Positions 1 through 9,349 of a stretch of 64,000 nucleotides of DNA are shown here, piece by piece. Each line of letters opens with the position of its first letter. The first letter of the stretch is position 1. A program made the position numbers and the translations under genes. Origin of the DNA: Curvibacter lanceolatus ATCC 14669 (GTDB taxonomy: Bacteria > Pseudomonadota > Gammaproteobacteria > Burkholderiales > Burkholderiaceae_C). The stretch spans positions 1-64,000 of the forward strand of contig NZ_KB906280.1 of NCBI RefSeq assembly GCF_000381265.1. Reading direction: 5' to 3'. The notes below the pieces were generated by a model. That model did no database searches. It worked only from the letters and a program-made list of their open reading frames with translations, and was not told where the DNA came from.

Positions 1-1
1 C

Positions 2-913
2 AACGCCCCCCGCCTGGTGCCCGCCGTGCGCGTGGCCCATGCCGGCACAGCCTCTTTGCTGGGCGCCACGCGTGCGGGCGATCGCCTGGTGGCGGTGGGC
101 GACCACGGGGTGGTGATGCTGTCGGACGACGGCGGCCAGACCTGGCGCCAGGCCAAGAGCGTGCCGGTGGACAGCACGCTCACCAGCGTGTCGTTCACCG
201 ATGCGCGCCAGGGCTGGGCTGCAGGGCACTGGGGCGTGATCCTGCACACCGAAGACGGGGGCGAGAGCTGGGCCGTGCAGCGCAGCGCCACGGGAGAAGA
301 CCGGCCGCTGTTTGCACTGCACATGCTGGACGCCCAGCGCGGCGTGGCGGTGGGCCTGTGGTCGCTGGTGCTGGTGACGGAGGACGGCGGCAAAAGCTGG
401 AACCCGGTCACGCTCGCGCCGCCCGAGGGGGCGCGCAAGGCCGACCTGAACCTGCTGAGCCTGTTTGCCACGGGCCAGGGCGTGCTGTACGCCACGGCCG
501 AGAAGGGCATGCTGCTGCGCTCGGCCGACCAGGGGCGGCACTGGAGCTACCTGAGCACGGGCTACAAGGGCTCGTTCTGGACCGGGGTGGCGCTGCCCGG
601 GGGCGAGTTGCTGGCCGCGGGGCTGCGCGGCTCGCTGTACCGCAGCACGGACGAAGGCAAGAGCTGGAGCCGCATCGACAGCCACAGCGAGTCGTCGATC
701 ACGCAGCTGCTGGCAGTGCCGGGTGCAGGGGGGGCGCAAGTCGTGGGTGTGGGGCTGGATGGCCTGAGGCTGCAAAGCCAGGACGCTGGGGCGAGCTTCA
801 AGACCGAGGTGCGGCCCGATCACCTGGGGCTGACGGCGGCGGTGGTGAACGCGCAGGGGCGGCTGGTGCTGCTGTCCAAGCAGGGCTTGGTGCAGGACGC
901 TGCCAAGCCCTGA
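2..913 (+). CDS. BNR/YCF48-like repeat protein, 5' end outside window
   Basis: This is the C-terminal part of a beta-propeller protein; the frame is open to the left edge, so the GTG at 17 is probably not the start. At least four Asp-box/BNR units are visible (SDDGGQTWR, TEDGGESWA, TEDGGKSWN, STDEGKSWS, spaced about 45-50 residues). The family resembles plant and cyanobacterial Ycf48 in fold, but in Burkholderiales such exported proteins usually sit in catabolic clusters beside RND transporters and outer-membrane channels; their function is not known. The downstream gene is an outer-membrane channel of the aromatic-compound type, which fits that context. A second BNR protein is present at 61806-62858. 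Confidence 0.8.
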   Translation, partial: NAPRLVPAVRVAHAGTASLLGATRAGDRLVAVGDHGVVMLSDDGGQTWRQAKSVPVDSTLTSVSFTDARQGWAAGHWGVILHTEDGGESWAVQRSATGEDRPLFALHMLDAQRGVAVGLWSLVLVTEDGGKSWNPVTLAPPEGARKADLNLLSLFATGQGVLYATAEKGMLLRSADQGRHWSYLSTGYKGSFWTGVALPGGELLAAGLRGSLYRSTDEGKSWSRIDSHSESSITQLLAVPGAGGAQVVGVGLDGLRLQSQDAGASFKTEVRPDHLGLTAAVVNAQGRLVLLSKQGLVQDAAKP

Positions 914-967
914 TGCCGGCGCTCGAACGGGGCGCCATTTCAGTGAATCTTCGAGGCAGATTTTTGA

Positions 968-1006
968 GGCGCCGATGTGCTCTGTGGCCCATATGGGACA
1001 TGCGCC
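968..1006. promoter_or_regulatory. Nested inverted repeats upstream of the outer-membrane channel gene
   Basis: The outer arms are GGCGC-cg-ATGT (968-978) and ACATGCGCC (998-1006), with a two-base bulge. Inside lies the perfect 10-base palindrome CCCATATGGG (988-997). The element is 57 bases before the ATG at 1063 and may be an operator or a leader hairpin. Only the symmetry is seen; no binding protein can be named. Confidence 0.35.
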
Positions 1007-1062
1007 GCAAGCACCGTGTTTTTACGCTGGGGGCTCACCCAATCAACCCACGAGTCACCCTC

Positions 1063-2013
1063 ATGAAGAAGCTTCAGACATCTCAACTGCCCGCCCGGTC
1101 CACCCGCTGCCTGATGGGCTTCGGCCTGGCCACACTGGCCCTGCAGGCCGCCCACGCGGTTGAAAACGGTTCGCCGATCACCCCCCCGGGTGTCTACGAT
1201 TTCGGTGCCGGCCTGATGCCCCCGCCCACCGAGTTCGGCACCGTGGGTGTGCGTGCCGCGGCCACACGGGCCAGCGATCTGCGCGACAACGCGGGCCAGC
1301 GCTCTGCGGCCACGCCCAACCTCAAGGTGAACAGCTATTCGATGGCCTACATCCGCATGACCGAGCACAGGGTGGGCAGTGCCCGCTATGGCTGGGGCGG
1401 TGTGGTGCCGGTGCTGGACATGTCGATGAACCTCAGCGTGCCCACCCCGGTCGGCCCCGTGGGCCTGTCGGGCAAGAACCAGGCCCTGGGCGATGTGCAG
1501 CTGATCCCGGTGATCCTGCAGTGGGTGCACAACCCCGGCCTGTTCAGCAACTTCCAGCTGGCGGCCCAGTTGCCCACCGGCTCGTACGACAAGAACCGCT
1601 TGATCAATGCCGGCACCAACCACGCCACGCTGTCGCCCTCGTGGGCCTTCAGCTGGATCCAGCCTGGTGGGTTCGAGGTGTCGTCGTGGTTCCAGCTCAA
1701 CTTCAACCAGCGCAACAAAGACACCAACTACCGCTCGGGCACCGAGTACGAGCACGACTTTGCCGTGGGCCAGCACTTCGGCCCCTGGACTGCGGGCCTC
1801 GGGGGCTACCTGTACCAGCAGATCAGCGACGATGTGGCGCCAGGCCTGAGCAACGGCAACCGCTCGCGTGCGCTGGCCCTGGGCCCGGCGCTGACCTACT
1901 TCCAGCCGGGCTCGGGTCTGCCCCTGGTGTCGATGCACATTTACCGCGAAACCCAGGCGCGCAACCGCACCCAGGGCACCAGCGCTGCCATCCGCCTGGG
2001 CTGGAGCTTCTGA
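1063..2013 (+). CDS. SphA-type outer-membrane channel (phenol MetA-pathway transporter family)
   Basis: The product is 316 aa with a signal peptide (MKKLQTSQL followed by a hydrophobic stretch ending AHAVEN) and a body rich in alternating aromatic and small residues typical of an outer-membrane barrel, ending in the strand RLGWSF with a C-terminal Phe. The sequence resembles the COG4313 family (SphA, 'MetA-pathway of phenol degradation'), thought to let hydrophobic aromatic substrates cross the outer membrane. The ATG at 1063 is chosen because the signal peptide begins there; the frame is open far upstream but reads as a shadow of the previous gene. The stop abuts the stop of the convergent regulator gene. 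Confidence 0.75.
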   Translation: MKKLQTSQLPARSTRCLMGFGLATLALQAAHAVENGSPITPPGVYDFGAGLMPPPTEFGTVGVRAAATRASDLRDNAGQRSAATPNLKVNSYSMAYIRMTEHRVGSARYGWGGVVPVLDMSMNLSVPTPVGPVGLSGKNQALGDVQLIPVILQWVHNPGLFSNFQLAAQLPTGSYDKNRLINAGTNHATLSPSWAFSWIQPGGFEVSSWFQLNFNQRNKDTNYRSGTEYEHDFAVGQHFGPWTAGLGGYLYQQISDDVAPGLSNGNRSRALALGPALTYFQPGSGLPLVSMHIYRETQARNRTQGTSAAIRLGWSF

Positions 2014-3123
2014 TCAGCCCAGCACCTGGGCCGCTGCCGAGCTGAGCGCCACGCGCACCAGGTCGGCCTGGCGCGAGGTGCCGGTCTTGGCCAGGGCCAT
2101 CTTGAGCTGGTTGCGCGCCGTACCCAAGGCAATGCCCCGCTGCGTGGCGTGCAGCTCCACGGTCTCGCCTTGCGCCAGGGCGGCCACCAGCCGGGCTTCG
2201 GCCAGGGTCAGGCCCAGCAGCTTGGCCCAGATGTCGGGCGGCACGTTCACCAGGTCTTGCGCGCTGGTGACGGCCAGCATCACCGAGCGTGCGCCTTGCG
2301 TATCCACCGAGCTGGCACGCAGCGCGATGTGCAGGGGGCCATGCCCGTTGTCGATCACGGTGTAGTGCACGGCGCGGGCCGTATCGCGTGCGGCGGCCGC
2401 GATGTCTTCATGCAGGCGGGCGGACAGGCCGGGGCTTTGGGCCCGCAGCAGGCCGCCGCGGCTCGACAGGCCCCGCTCGGCACCGGTGAGCAGCATGGCG
2501 CTGTGGTTCATCCATTGCACCTGGCCCTGCTCATCGCAGGCGATCAGGGCGCAGCGCAGCATGTCGGCGTGCTGCTGCTGGCGTTGCATCTCGGTGCGGG
2601 CCGACAGCAGTTGCTGCCCCAGCTCGCAGGCCTGGCTCAGGTGGGGGGCGAGGGCGGCCAGCCGATCCTCGCTGTGGCGGTCAAAGGTGTCGGGGTCGCC
2701 CCAGGGGCGGTGCAGGGCGATGCCCAGCAGGCGTCCGTCGGCCAGGGGCTGCAGCGCCCCCATGAATTCGCCCAGGCCGATGCGGGCCAGATCGGCCTGC
2801 AGCGTGACACGCCCCGGGTCGTGCCGGTCAAACAATTCATCGTCGCGCACCACGCGGTTCAGGCCGCGCTTGAAGCGGTGTGTCTGCAGGCGCGGGTTGT
2901 GCTCACCCGTGACCTGGGGGCAGTCGAGCGGCCTCTGGCGTTGTGTGCGCGAGTCGCTGGCCTGCCAGCCCAGGCGCACGCCTTCGGTGCCCAGCTCGAA
3001 AGTCTGCACCACGGCCGAGCAGGCACCGGTCTCTGCACACAGCTGGTCCAGAGCCATGGTCCAGTGGGCCGGTTGCGACGCGCAGGCGTAGAGCTGAAGC
3101 AAAAGCTCGTCTTTGTTGTTCAT
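2014..3123 (-). CDS. LuxR-type HTH transcriptional regulator
   Basis: A 369-aa protein whose last 65 residues form a LuxR-type helix-turn-helix (LGLTLAEARLVAALAQG ... LGTARNQLKMALAKTG). The N-terminal region (about 1-170) has no recognisable receiver or autoinducer domain, and a PAS-like segment (about 190-290, CDEQGQVQWMNHSA) precedes the HTH. Such PAS-LuxR proteins are common orphan regulators of neighbouring catabolic genes. It is transcribed divergently from the amidohydrolase at 3407, with a 283-base shared region that contains a perfect 16-base palindrome. The inducer is unknown. Confidence 0.8.
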   Translation of the reverse strand: MNNKDELLLQLYACASQPAHWTMALDQLCAETGACSAVVQTFELGTEGVRLGWQASDSRTQRQRPLDCPQVTGEHNPRLQTHRFKRGLNRVVRDDELFDRHDPGRVTLQADLARIGLGEFMGALQPLADGRLLGIALHRPWGDPDTFDRHSEDRLAALAPHLSQACELGQQLLSARTEMQRQQQHADMLRCALIACDEQGQVQWMNHSAMLLTGAERGLSSRGGLLRAQSPGLSARLHEDIAAAARDTARAVHYTVIDNGHGPLHIALRASSVDTQGARSVMLAVTSAQDLVNVPPDIWAKLLGLTLAEARLVAALAQGETVELHATQRGIALGTARNQLKMALAKTGTSRQADLVRVALSSAAAQVLG

Positions 3124-3294
3124 GGCGTTCAGGGCGTCAAATTGGTGCGGCGTGATGCTTGGTGGGGCGTGTTGGGGCTTGATTCAGACCGTGCAAGCAC
3201 CGACTGTGCCGACTTGCTTGGCGAGCCACCATAGAGAGATTCACCAATGCCTTCGCCGGCGTGTTGTGAGGGCAACGAGGACTTCGGGTCGGCT

Positions 3295-3310
3295 TGTACC
3301 AATTGGTACA
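3295..3310. promoter_or_regulatory. Perfect 16-bp palindrome, candidate operator of the divergent LuxR/amidohydrolase pair
   Basis: The sequence TGTACCAATTGGTACA is a perfect palindrome about 97 bases upstream of the amidohydrolase ATG and 172 bases upstream of the regulator start. Its length and symmetry suit a dimeric LuxR-type HTH. The assignment to the adjacent regulator is inference. Confidence 0.5.
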
Positions 3311-3406
3311 TGACCGGTTTCGCTGCGGTCGGTAGCCTGGGCTCTGTCAGTTCGCGGGCCAGGTTGCTGGTCTGCGCTCGGCATCAACCCCTTGCACTAC
3401 ACCGCC

Positions 3407-5158
3407 ATGAACCGAACCCACGCGAACCCCCTCCATCGCCGCCGCTGGCCCGCCTTGTGCGCCTGGCTGGCCGGCGCCACCACGTTGCTGGCCCACGCCG
3501 CGGCCCCCACGCCACCCGCCGACCTGGTGGTGCGCCATGCCGCGGTCTATACCGTCGAGGCCCGCACCGGCTGGACCGATGCCTTTGCGGTGCGTGACGG
3601 CCGCTACGTGGCCCTGGGCGAGCGCGAGGTGCGCCGCCACATCGGGCCCCAGACCCGGGTGCTGGACCTGGCCGGGGCCATGGTGATGCCCGGCATCAAC
3701 GACGTGCACATCCACCCTCTGGACGGGGGTTGGGAAGACCGCTTCGGCTGCAACTTCTCGCCGGCGGCCACGCTGGAGCAGGTGCTGGCCCGGGTGAGCG
3801 ACTGCGCCAGCAAGGCCGGCCCGGGCGACTGGATCGTGGGCGCGGCCTTCAACGGCGGCCTGCTGGCCCAGATGTCCAGCAGCCAGGCGCTGGCCCTGCT
3901 GGACAAGGCCAGTGGCGACCACCCGGTCATCCTGCGTGACGACAGCTTCCACAACCGCTGGGTGAACAGCGAGGTGTTGCGCCGTGCCCGGCTGGATGCG
4001 GCCAGCACCCCGCCGCCTGGTGGCTTCTACGTGAAGGACGCCGGTGACGGCCAGTTGACCGGGCTGATGAAGGAGTTCCCTGCCTTCCACGCCATCGAGC
4101 AACTGATCCCGCCGCGCACACCCGAGCGCCAGATGGAGGCGGCCCGCGGCGCGGTGCGCACCCTCAATGGGCTGGGCATCACCGGCATCCAGGACGCCTT
4201 TGCCTACGAGAGCAGCCTTCGCCTGTGGGGCCAGCTCGACGCCCAAAAAGGCCTGAGCCTGCACTATGTCGGCTCCTTGCCTTTCCTGCCTTCGCCCCAG
4301 GCGGGTGACCGCAGTGGCCTGGATCTGGTGCAGGTTCGCGAATCATTGCGCAGCCCCCATGTGGCGCCTGACTTTGCCAAGCTGTTTCTCGACGGCGTGC
4401 CCCCGGCGCGCACCTCGAACATGATTGAGCCCTACCTGCCCGATGCCGAGCATGGCGCGCACTACCATGGCCCCAGTACCTACACCACCGAGCAGCTGGT
4501 GGACATGCTGACCGAACTGGACCGCCGGGGCGTGCCGGTGAAGATGCACGCGGTGGGCGACGGCGCGGTGCGCCAGGCGCTGGACGCCGTGGCCGAGGTG
4601 CGCCGCCGCAATGGCCCCAAGGGCCCGCGCCACCAGGTGGCCCATGCCTCGCTGGTGGCCGAGGCGGATGTGGCCCGCTTCAAGGCCCTGAACGTGGTGG
4701 TGGATGTGTCGCCCATGCTGTGGTTCCCCACCGGGCTCAACCTGGCTTCCGCCGCGGCCATCGGCCCGGAGCGTGCCGACCGCTTCAACCCGATCCGCAA
4801 ACTGGTGCAGGCCGGCGCCTTGGTGGCCGGTGGCTCCGATTGGCCCGCGGGCCAGCCCACGCCCAACCCCTGGATCGGCATCGAAGGCATGGTCACCCGC
4901 CGCAACCCGCTGGGTGAGATGCCGGGCCAACTGGGGGCCGATCAGGCTGTCGACCTCGCCACGGCGCTGCGGGTCTACACCCTCAACAGCGCCCAGGCCA
5001 TGGGCCTGGGGCCGGTGACCGGCTCGATCGCCGTGGGCAAGTCGGCCGACTTCATCGTGCTGGACCGCCACCTGTTCAAGGTGCCGATCACCCAGGTGCA
5101 CCAGACCCAGGTGAAGCAGGTCTTCTTCGAGGGGCGCGAGCTCTCGCTGCAGCCCTGA
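3407..5158 (+). CDS. Exported amidohydrolase (YtcJ-like, Amidohydro_3)
   Basis: A 583-aa metal-dependent hydrolase. The N-terminus carries a basic region and hydrophobic signal peptide ending near AHAAAP, so it is probably periplasmic. The metal-binding HxH motif is visible in GINDVHIHPLDGG, with later conserved elements KMHAVGDGAVRQALD and AGGSDWPAGQPTPNPW and the C-terminal LDRHL segment of the YtcJ family (COG1574). Family substrates are amides or cyclic amides; the exact one cannot be told. The neighbours, an amidase and a Bug-type binding protein on the same strand, suggest breakdown and uptake of an amide-type compound. The ATG at 3407 is preferred to the TTG at 3392 because the signal peptide starts there. 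Confidence 0.85.
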   Translation: MNRTHANPLHRRRWPALCAWLAGATTLLAHAAAPTPPADLVVRHAAVYTVEARTGWTDAFAVRDGRYVALGEREVRRHIGPQTRVLDLAGAMVMPGINDVHIHPLDGGWEDRFGCNFSPAATLEQVLARVSDCASKAGPGDWIVGAAFNGGLLAQMSSSQALALLDKASGDHPVILRDDSFHNRWVNSEVLRRARLDAASTPPPGGFYVKDAGDGQLTGLMKEFPAFHAIEQLIPPRTPERQMEAARGAVRTLNGLGITGIQDAFAYESSLRLWGQLDAQKGLSLHYVGSLPFLPSPQAGDRSGLDLVQVRESLRSPHVAPDFAKLFLDGVPPARTSNMIEPYLPDAEHGAHYHGPSTYTTEQLVDMLTELDRRGVPVKMHAVGDGAVRQALDAVAEVRRRNGPKGPRHQVAHASLVAEADVARFKALNVVVDVSPMLWFPTGLNLASAAAIGPERADRFNPIRKLVQAGALVAGGSDWPAGQPTPNPWIGIEGMVTRRNPLGEMPGQLGADQAVDLATALRVYTLNSAQAMGLGPVTGSIAVGKSADFIVLDRHLFKVPITQVHQTQVKQVFFEGRELSLQP

Positions 5159-5175
5159 GGGCGGGCCGCGCAGCG

Positions 5176-5199
5176 TGTGGCCGGTCGGGGGCGGCCACA
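5176..5199 (+). terminator. GC-rich hairpin after the amidohydrolase gene
   Basis: Arms TGTGGCCG and CGGCCACA (8 bp, perfect) lie 18 bases after the stop codon. There is no clear T-run, so termination activity is uncertain. Confidence 0.35.
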
Positions 5200-5339
5200 T
5201 CACCGGGGCGTGCCCATCCGGTGCAACCCTGATTCGTTTTTGCGCAAATTGGATAACGGTCGCGCGCGCTCGTCCCTAGCATGGGGCCATCGCGCTGCCA
5301 CTGGCAGCCCAGGCCTTTTTGCTGAACGGATCACCCCCC

Positions 5340-6824
5340 ATGACTCCCCCCCTGGATTCTGCTGCGCCCGCGAGCGTGGCACTGCCCGATATTCTTGCTG
5401 CCGACGCCCTCACGCTGTCGCGCCGCATCCGCTCACGTGAGCTGTCGTGCCTGGAGCTGATGCAGGCCACGCTGGTGCACCTGGACGCCCTCAACCCCCG
5501 CTTCAATGCGGTGGTCTCACGCATCGAGCCTGAGCTGGCCCTGCGCCAGGCGCGCGACAAGGATCAGCTGCTGGACCAGGGCCAGTGGCAGGGGTGGATG
5601 CACGGCTTTCCACAGGCGCCCAAAGACCTGACCGCCACCGCCGGTCTGCCCACCACCTTCGGCAGCCCGGCCCTGGCGGGCAACATGACTGCGCACGACA
5701 GCGTGGTGGTAGAGCGCCTGCGGCGCGAGGGTGCCATCCTGATCGGCAAGACCAACACACCCGAGTTCGGCCTGGGCTCGCACACCTACAACCCGCTGCA
5801 CGGCGTGACCGGCAACGCCTACGACCCCACGCGCAGCGCGGGGGGCAGCAGCGGCGGCACAGCGGTGGCCTTGGCGCTGCATTTTTTGCCGGTGGCCGAT
5901 GGCAGCGACATGATGGGCTCGCTGCGCAACCCTGCCGCCTGGAACAACGTCTATGGCTTGCGCCCCGGTTTCGGGCGGGTGCCCATGGCCCCGGCCGCCG
6001 ACGTGTTCTACCAGCAACTGGGCACCGAAGGCCCGATGGCGCGCAACCCGCAAGATTTGGCCTGGTTGCTGTCCACCCTGGCCGGCCCCGATGCGCGTGC
6101 GCCCCTGTCGCTGCCGGGCGACCCGCTGCAGTATCGCCAGCCCCTGCAGGCCGATCTGCGCGGGCGCCGCGTCGGCTGGCTGGGTGACTTCGGGGGGTAC
6201 CTGCCCATCGAGCCCGCACTGCTGGCGGCGAATCGGGCCGCGTTGTCGCATTTCGACACCCTCGGCTGCCCGGTGGAAGAGGTGGCCCCGTTCTTCCCGA
6301 TGGAGCGCCTGTGGCGCAGCTGGTGTGTGCTGCGCCAGCTGATTTTGGCGGGCCACCTGGGGGGCCTGTACGGCAACCCCGCCACGCGCGAGCTGCTCAA
6401 GCCCGAGGCGCGCTGGGAGTTCGAGCAATCCCAGGGCCTGGATGCCGCCACCATCGCCCAGGCCATGGCCACGCGCAGCGAGTGGTATGCCGCCGTGATG
6501 AAGCTGTTTGAGCGCTACGACCATCTGGTGCTGCCTGCAGCCCAGTTGCCCCCCTTTGATGCACGCTGGCATTGGCCCGACCAGGTGGCCGGCCGCGCCA
6601 TGGACACCTACCACCGTTGGATGGAGGTGGTGATCGGCCCCTCGCTGGCGGGCGTGCCCACCGCAGGCGTGCCGGCCGGCTTCGATGCCGCAGGCCTGCC
6701 GCAGGGGCTGCAGATCATGGCGCGACCGCAGGCCGAGTTGGCCCTGCTGCAGCTGTGCGAGGGCTGGTACCAGGCCACGCCCTGGCGCCATCAATCGCCA
6801 CCCGTCTTGCGCACCCCGGTCTGA
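5340..6824 (+). CDS. Amidase (amidase signature family)
   Basis: A 494-aa amidase-signature hydrolase. The Ser-cisSer-Lys triad is visible: the Lys in APKDLTATAGLPTT, the Gly-Ser rich motif SAGGSSGGTAVALAL, and the flanking DGSDMMGSLRNPAAW that carries the nucleophilic Ser in the family. The C-terminal PAGFDAAGLPQGLQIMARP is also typical. Such enzymes hydrolyse a range of carboxamides to acid and ammonia; the substrate is not predictable. The protein has no signal peptide, so it is cytoplasmic, in contrast to the exported amidohydrolase upstream. The ATG at 5340 is used; the TTG at 5319 is less likely. Confidence 0.9.
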   Translation: MTPPLDSAAPASVALPDILAADALTLSRRIRSRELSCLELMQATLVHLDALNPRFNAVVSRIEPELALRQARDKDQLLDQGQWQGWMHGFPQAPKDLTATAGLPTTFGSPALAGNMTAHDSVVVERLRREGAILIGKTNTPEFGLGSHTYNPLHGVTGNAYDPTRSAGGSSGGTAVALALHFLPVADGSDMMGSLRNPAAWNNVYGLRPGFGRVPMAPAADVFYQQLGTEGPMARNPQDLAWLLSTLAGPDARAPLSLPGDPLQYRQPLQADLRGRRVGWLGDFGGYLPIEPALLAANRAALSHFDTLGCPVEEVAPFFPMERLWRSWCVLRQLILAGHLGGLYGNPATRELLKPEARWEFEQSQGLDAATIAQAMATRSEWYAAVMKLFERYDHLVLPAAQLPPFDARWHWPDQVAGRAMDTYHRWMEVVIGPSLAGVPTAGVPAGFDAAGLPQGLQIMARPQAELALLQLCEGWYQATPWRHQSPPVLRTPV

Positions 6825-6891
6825 GACCGGCCGCTCCATTTCAGTGCCTCCCCTCCCTACCCACGACGCTCATCCGAAAGGACCTCTCCCC

Positions 6892-7878
6892 ATGAACCAT
6901 GCCCATGCTTCCCTGCCGCGCCGCCAATGGCTGCTGGCCTGTGCCGGCGCTCTGGCCAGCGGCGCCACCTGGGCCGATGGCCGGGTGGTCAGCCTGATCG
7001 TTCCCTACCCGGCCGGCGGCGGCTCCGACATCGTGGCCCGCCAGCTGCAGCCCGAGCTGGGCAGGCGACTGGGCGAGACGGTGATCGTCGAGAACCTGGC
7101 CGGCGCGTCAGGCGCCATCGGCACCCAGCGCGTGGTCAGTGCGGCGGGCGACGGCCACACCCTGCTGGCCGGTTCGCCGATGGAGATCATGCTCACCCCG
7201 CTGGGCATGGCCGCGGCCCGCTACAAGCCCGAAGACCTGCAGCCGGTGGGGCAGTTTGCTGTCACCACCATGGTGCTGCTGGTGCGCAGCAACCTGGGCG
7301 TGAACAGCGTCGACGAGTTGCTGCAGCTGGCCCGCAAGCCCGGGGCCAAGGAACTGAGCTACGGCAGCATCGGGCCCGGCTCGCTGTACCACCTGCTGGG
7401 CGAGCGCTTCACGCAGCTGGCCCGGCTCAAGACCCTGCATGTGCCCTACAAAGGCATGGCGCCCCTGGTGCAAGATCTGATCTCGGGCCAGTTCGACTTT
7501 GCCTTTGTGCCGCTGGCGGGCAACATCCCCGACGTGATCGAGTCGGGCCGCGTCAAGGCCCTGGCCCTGGCGGCCTCGCAAAAGCACACCAAGCTGAGCA
7601 GCCTGCCGCTCATGAAAGACGTGAAGGGCTTCGAAGACTTCGTCTATGGCCTGTGGAGCGGGCTGCAGGTGCCGCGCAGCACGCCCGAGCCCCTGCAGCA
7701 GAAGCTGCACCAGATCTGCAACGAGATCCTGGCCGTGCCCGAGGTGCGCCGCACCATCGAGGCCGGTGGCAGCAGCGTGGCCCCGCCCATGGAATTGGCC
7801 GCCCTGCGCGCCAGCTACGCCGCCGACATCGACAAGTACCGGGCCATTGCGAAGGCCATCAATTTGCAGCCGCAGTAG
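6892..7878 (+). CDS. Tripartite tricarboxylate transporter substrate-binding protein (Bug/TctC family)
   Basis: A 328-aa periplasmic binding protein. The leader MNHAHASLPRRQWLLACAG has a twin-Arg-like RR and ends at a cleavage site near TWADG. The mature start VSLIVPYPAGGGSDIVAR and the ENLAGASGAIGTQ motif are hallmarks of the Bug family, which is expanded in Burkholderiales. The ribosome-binding site GAAAGGAC lies just before the ATG. No membrane components of a tripartite transporter are next to it, as is common for this family. It probably supplies the substrate handled by the upstream amidase and amidohydrolase. Confidence 0.9.
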   Translation: MNHAHASLPRRQWLLACAGALASGATWADGRVVSLIVPYPAGGGSDIVARQLQPELGRRLGETVIVENLAGASGAIGTQRVVSAAGDGHTLLAGSPMEIMLTPLGMAAARYKPEDLQPVGQFAVTTMVLLVRSNLGVNSVDELLQLARKPGAKELSYGSIGPGSLYHLLGERFTQLARLKTLHVPYKGMAPLVQDLISGQFDFAFVPLAGNIPDVIESGRVKALALAASQKHTKLSSLPLMKDVKGFEDFVYGLWSGLQVPRSTPEPLQQKLHQICNEILAVPEVRRTIEAGGSSVAPPMELAALRASYAADIDKYRAIAKAINLQPQ

Positions 7879-8027
7879 TCGTCGCCTCGCCTGCACGCGG
7901 GGGTGTACGTGCGGGCCGGCCCCGATCTTGCATGGTTGTCAGAGCTTTGTCGGGCGGGGTGCACCTTTGCACCTTATCGGTGTTGCAACCGATGGCGCCC
8001 TGGCCCCGAAGTTCTGATACTGCCACG

Positions 8028-9086
8028 ATGGACACCCGCAATCTGCCCCCTGTACACACGCCCCCAGAAGCCTGGTCCGAGCCCTGGTCGGAGCCGTGTT
8101 ACCAGCGCGCTCACACCCTCGACGCGCAAACCCAGGCCGCCAGCCTGAGCTCCTGGCAACAGCATTGCGAGCAGCTCAGTGCGGGCCGCTTCGAAGGCCT
8201 GCTGGAAGACTTGCGCTTTGACCAGTTGCAGGTGTTCCGCGAAACCACCAACCAGTCCGTGCTGCAGGACGGCAGCGCGCGCAGCGGCCATGTCACCGTT
8301 GGCCTGGCCGATTTCGATGCGGGCCGGGCCAGCTTTTGCGGGCACCAGATCGACCCCGACACCCCCATCGGCATCCAGTCGGATGTGCCCTTTCAGCTGG
8401 TCACCGCCGCTCGCATGGAGCTGGTCGGCATCAGCATTCCCTCGACTGCTTTGCAGGCCCTGGCGGCCAGGGTGGATGGCCCCGAAATGGCAGGTGAGGC
8501 CTGGCAGGTACCGCGCACCTGCGTGCTGCGCGCGCTGGGCCCGCGCCGGCAAGAGCTGCAGCACCTCACCGCCTCGGCGCTGACCCTGGGGCAGCAGGCC
8601 CCGAACCTGCTGGGCCCGGCGGCGGCCCGGCGCACGCTGGGCCTGGCCCTGGCCGACGCGGTGCTGCAGTGCTTTCGCCCTGAGCACGTGGTGGCCGATC
8701 TACCCACCTGTGCCAGCTCGCGCCAGCGCATCGTGCGCCTGGCCCGCGAGTACATGCAGGCCCACGCCGAGTCGGTGATCACCGTGCCCGACCTGTGCGA
8801 TGCGGCACACACCTCGCGCCGCGCCCTGCAATACGCGTTTGAAGACCTGCTGCAGGTCAGCCCCATCACCTACCTGCGCTGCATGCGCCTCAACCGCGCC
8901 CGGCGCGACCTGCTGCGCCAGGCCAGCCAGGGCGTGGGGGCCGGTGGGGGGGGTGTCGGTGATGTGGCCGCCCGCTGGGGCTTCTGGCATTTGTCACGCT
9001 TTGCGGGTGATTACCGGGCCCTGTTTGGTGAACTGCCTTCGGCCACGCTGGGGCAGGTGAAGCCTGTGGCTAAACTGCAGCACTGA
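8028..9086 (+). CDS. AraC family transcriptional regulator
   Basis: A 352-aa regulator. The last 100 residues hold the two helix-turn-helix motifs of AraC proteins (IRYL-like region VPDLCDAAHTSRRALQYAF and, after the linker, VAARWGFWHLSRFAGDYRALFGELPS). The N-terminal 240 residues lack a cupin signature and resemble the AraC/EutR-like sensor type. The stretch GVGAGGGGVGDVAARWG is an unusual Gly-rich insertion between the two HTH motifs. It follows the binding-protein gene by 150 bases on the same strand and may control the amidase cluster. The frame is open upstream; the ATG at 8028 is the first plausible start. Confidence 0.85.
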   Translation: MDTRNLPPVHTPPEAWSEPWSEPCYQRAHTLDAQTQAASLSSWQQHCEQLSAGRFEGLLEDLRFDQLQVFRETTNQSVLQDGSARSGHVTVGLADFDAGRASFCGHQIDPDTPIGIQSDVPFQLVTAARMELVGISIPSTALQALAARVDGPEMAGEAWQVPRTCVLRALGPRRQELQHLTASALTLGQQAPNLLGPAAARRTLGLALADAVLQCFRPEHVVADLPTCASSRQRIVRLAREYMQAHAESVITVPDLCDAAHTSRRALQYAFEDLLQVSPITYLRCMRLNRARRDLLRQASQGVGAGGGGVGDVAARWGFWHLSRFAGDYRALFGELPSATLGQVKPVAKLQH

Positions 9087-9349
9087 GCGGCTCATTGGAC
9101 GATGTCTGGGCAGGGCGCAGGCTGTGTTGAAACGTCGATGGTTGGTTTTTCGGCGGTGCGTGAACCCTTGCCTGCATTGAATCCGCTGGCAGATTGGATT
9201 GGAATACGCGTCTGGCCCCCCTATCTCCAACAGATCTTCGCGGTCATTGCCGCCCAAAACGATAGGCTTGTGTCGGTAGCCTCGCGAAGTCAGGTGATGC
9301 ACCGCGAGAATTTCAGCCGGCTTGGGTTGGAGAGGGATTGGCCATCAAC

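Noticed and set aside
6927-9086. A single 719-aa open frame spanning the Bug protein and the AraC regulator
   Set aside because: The first part is a frame shadow of the binding-protein gene; the AraC protein starts at 8028.
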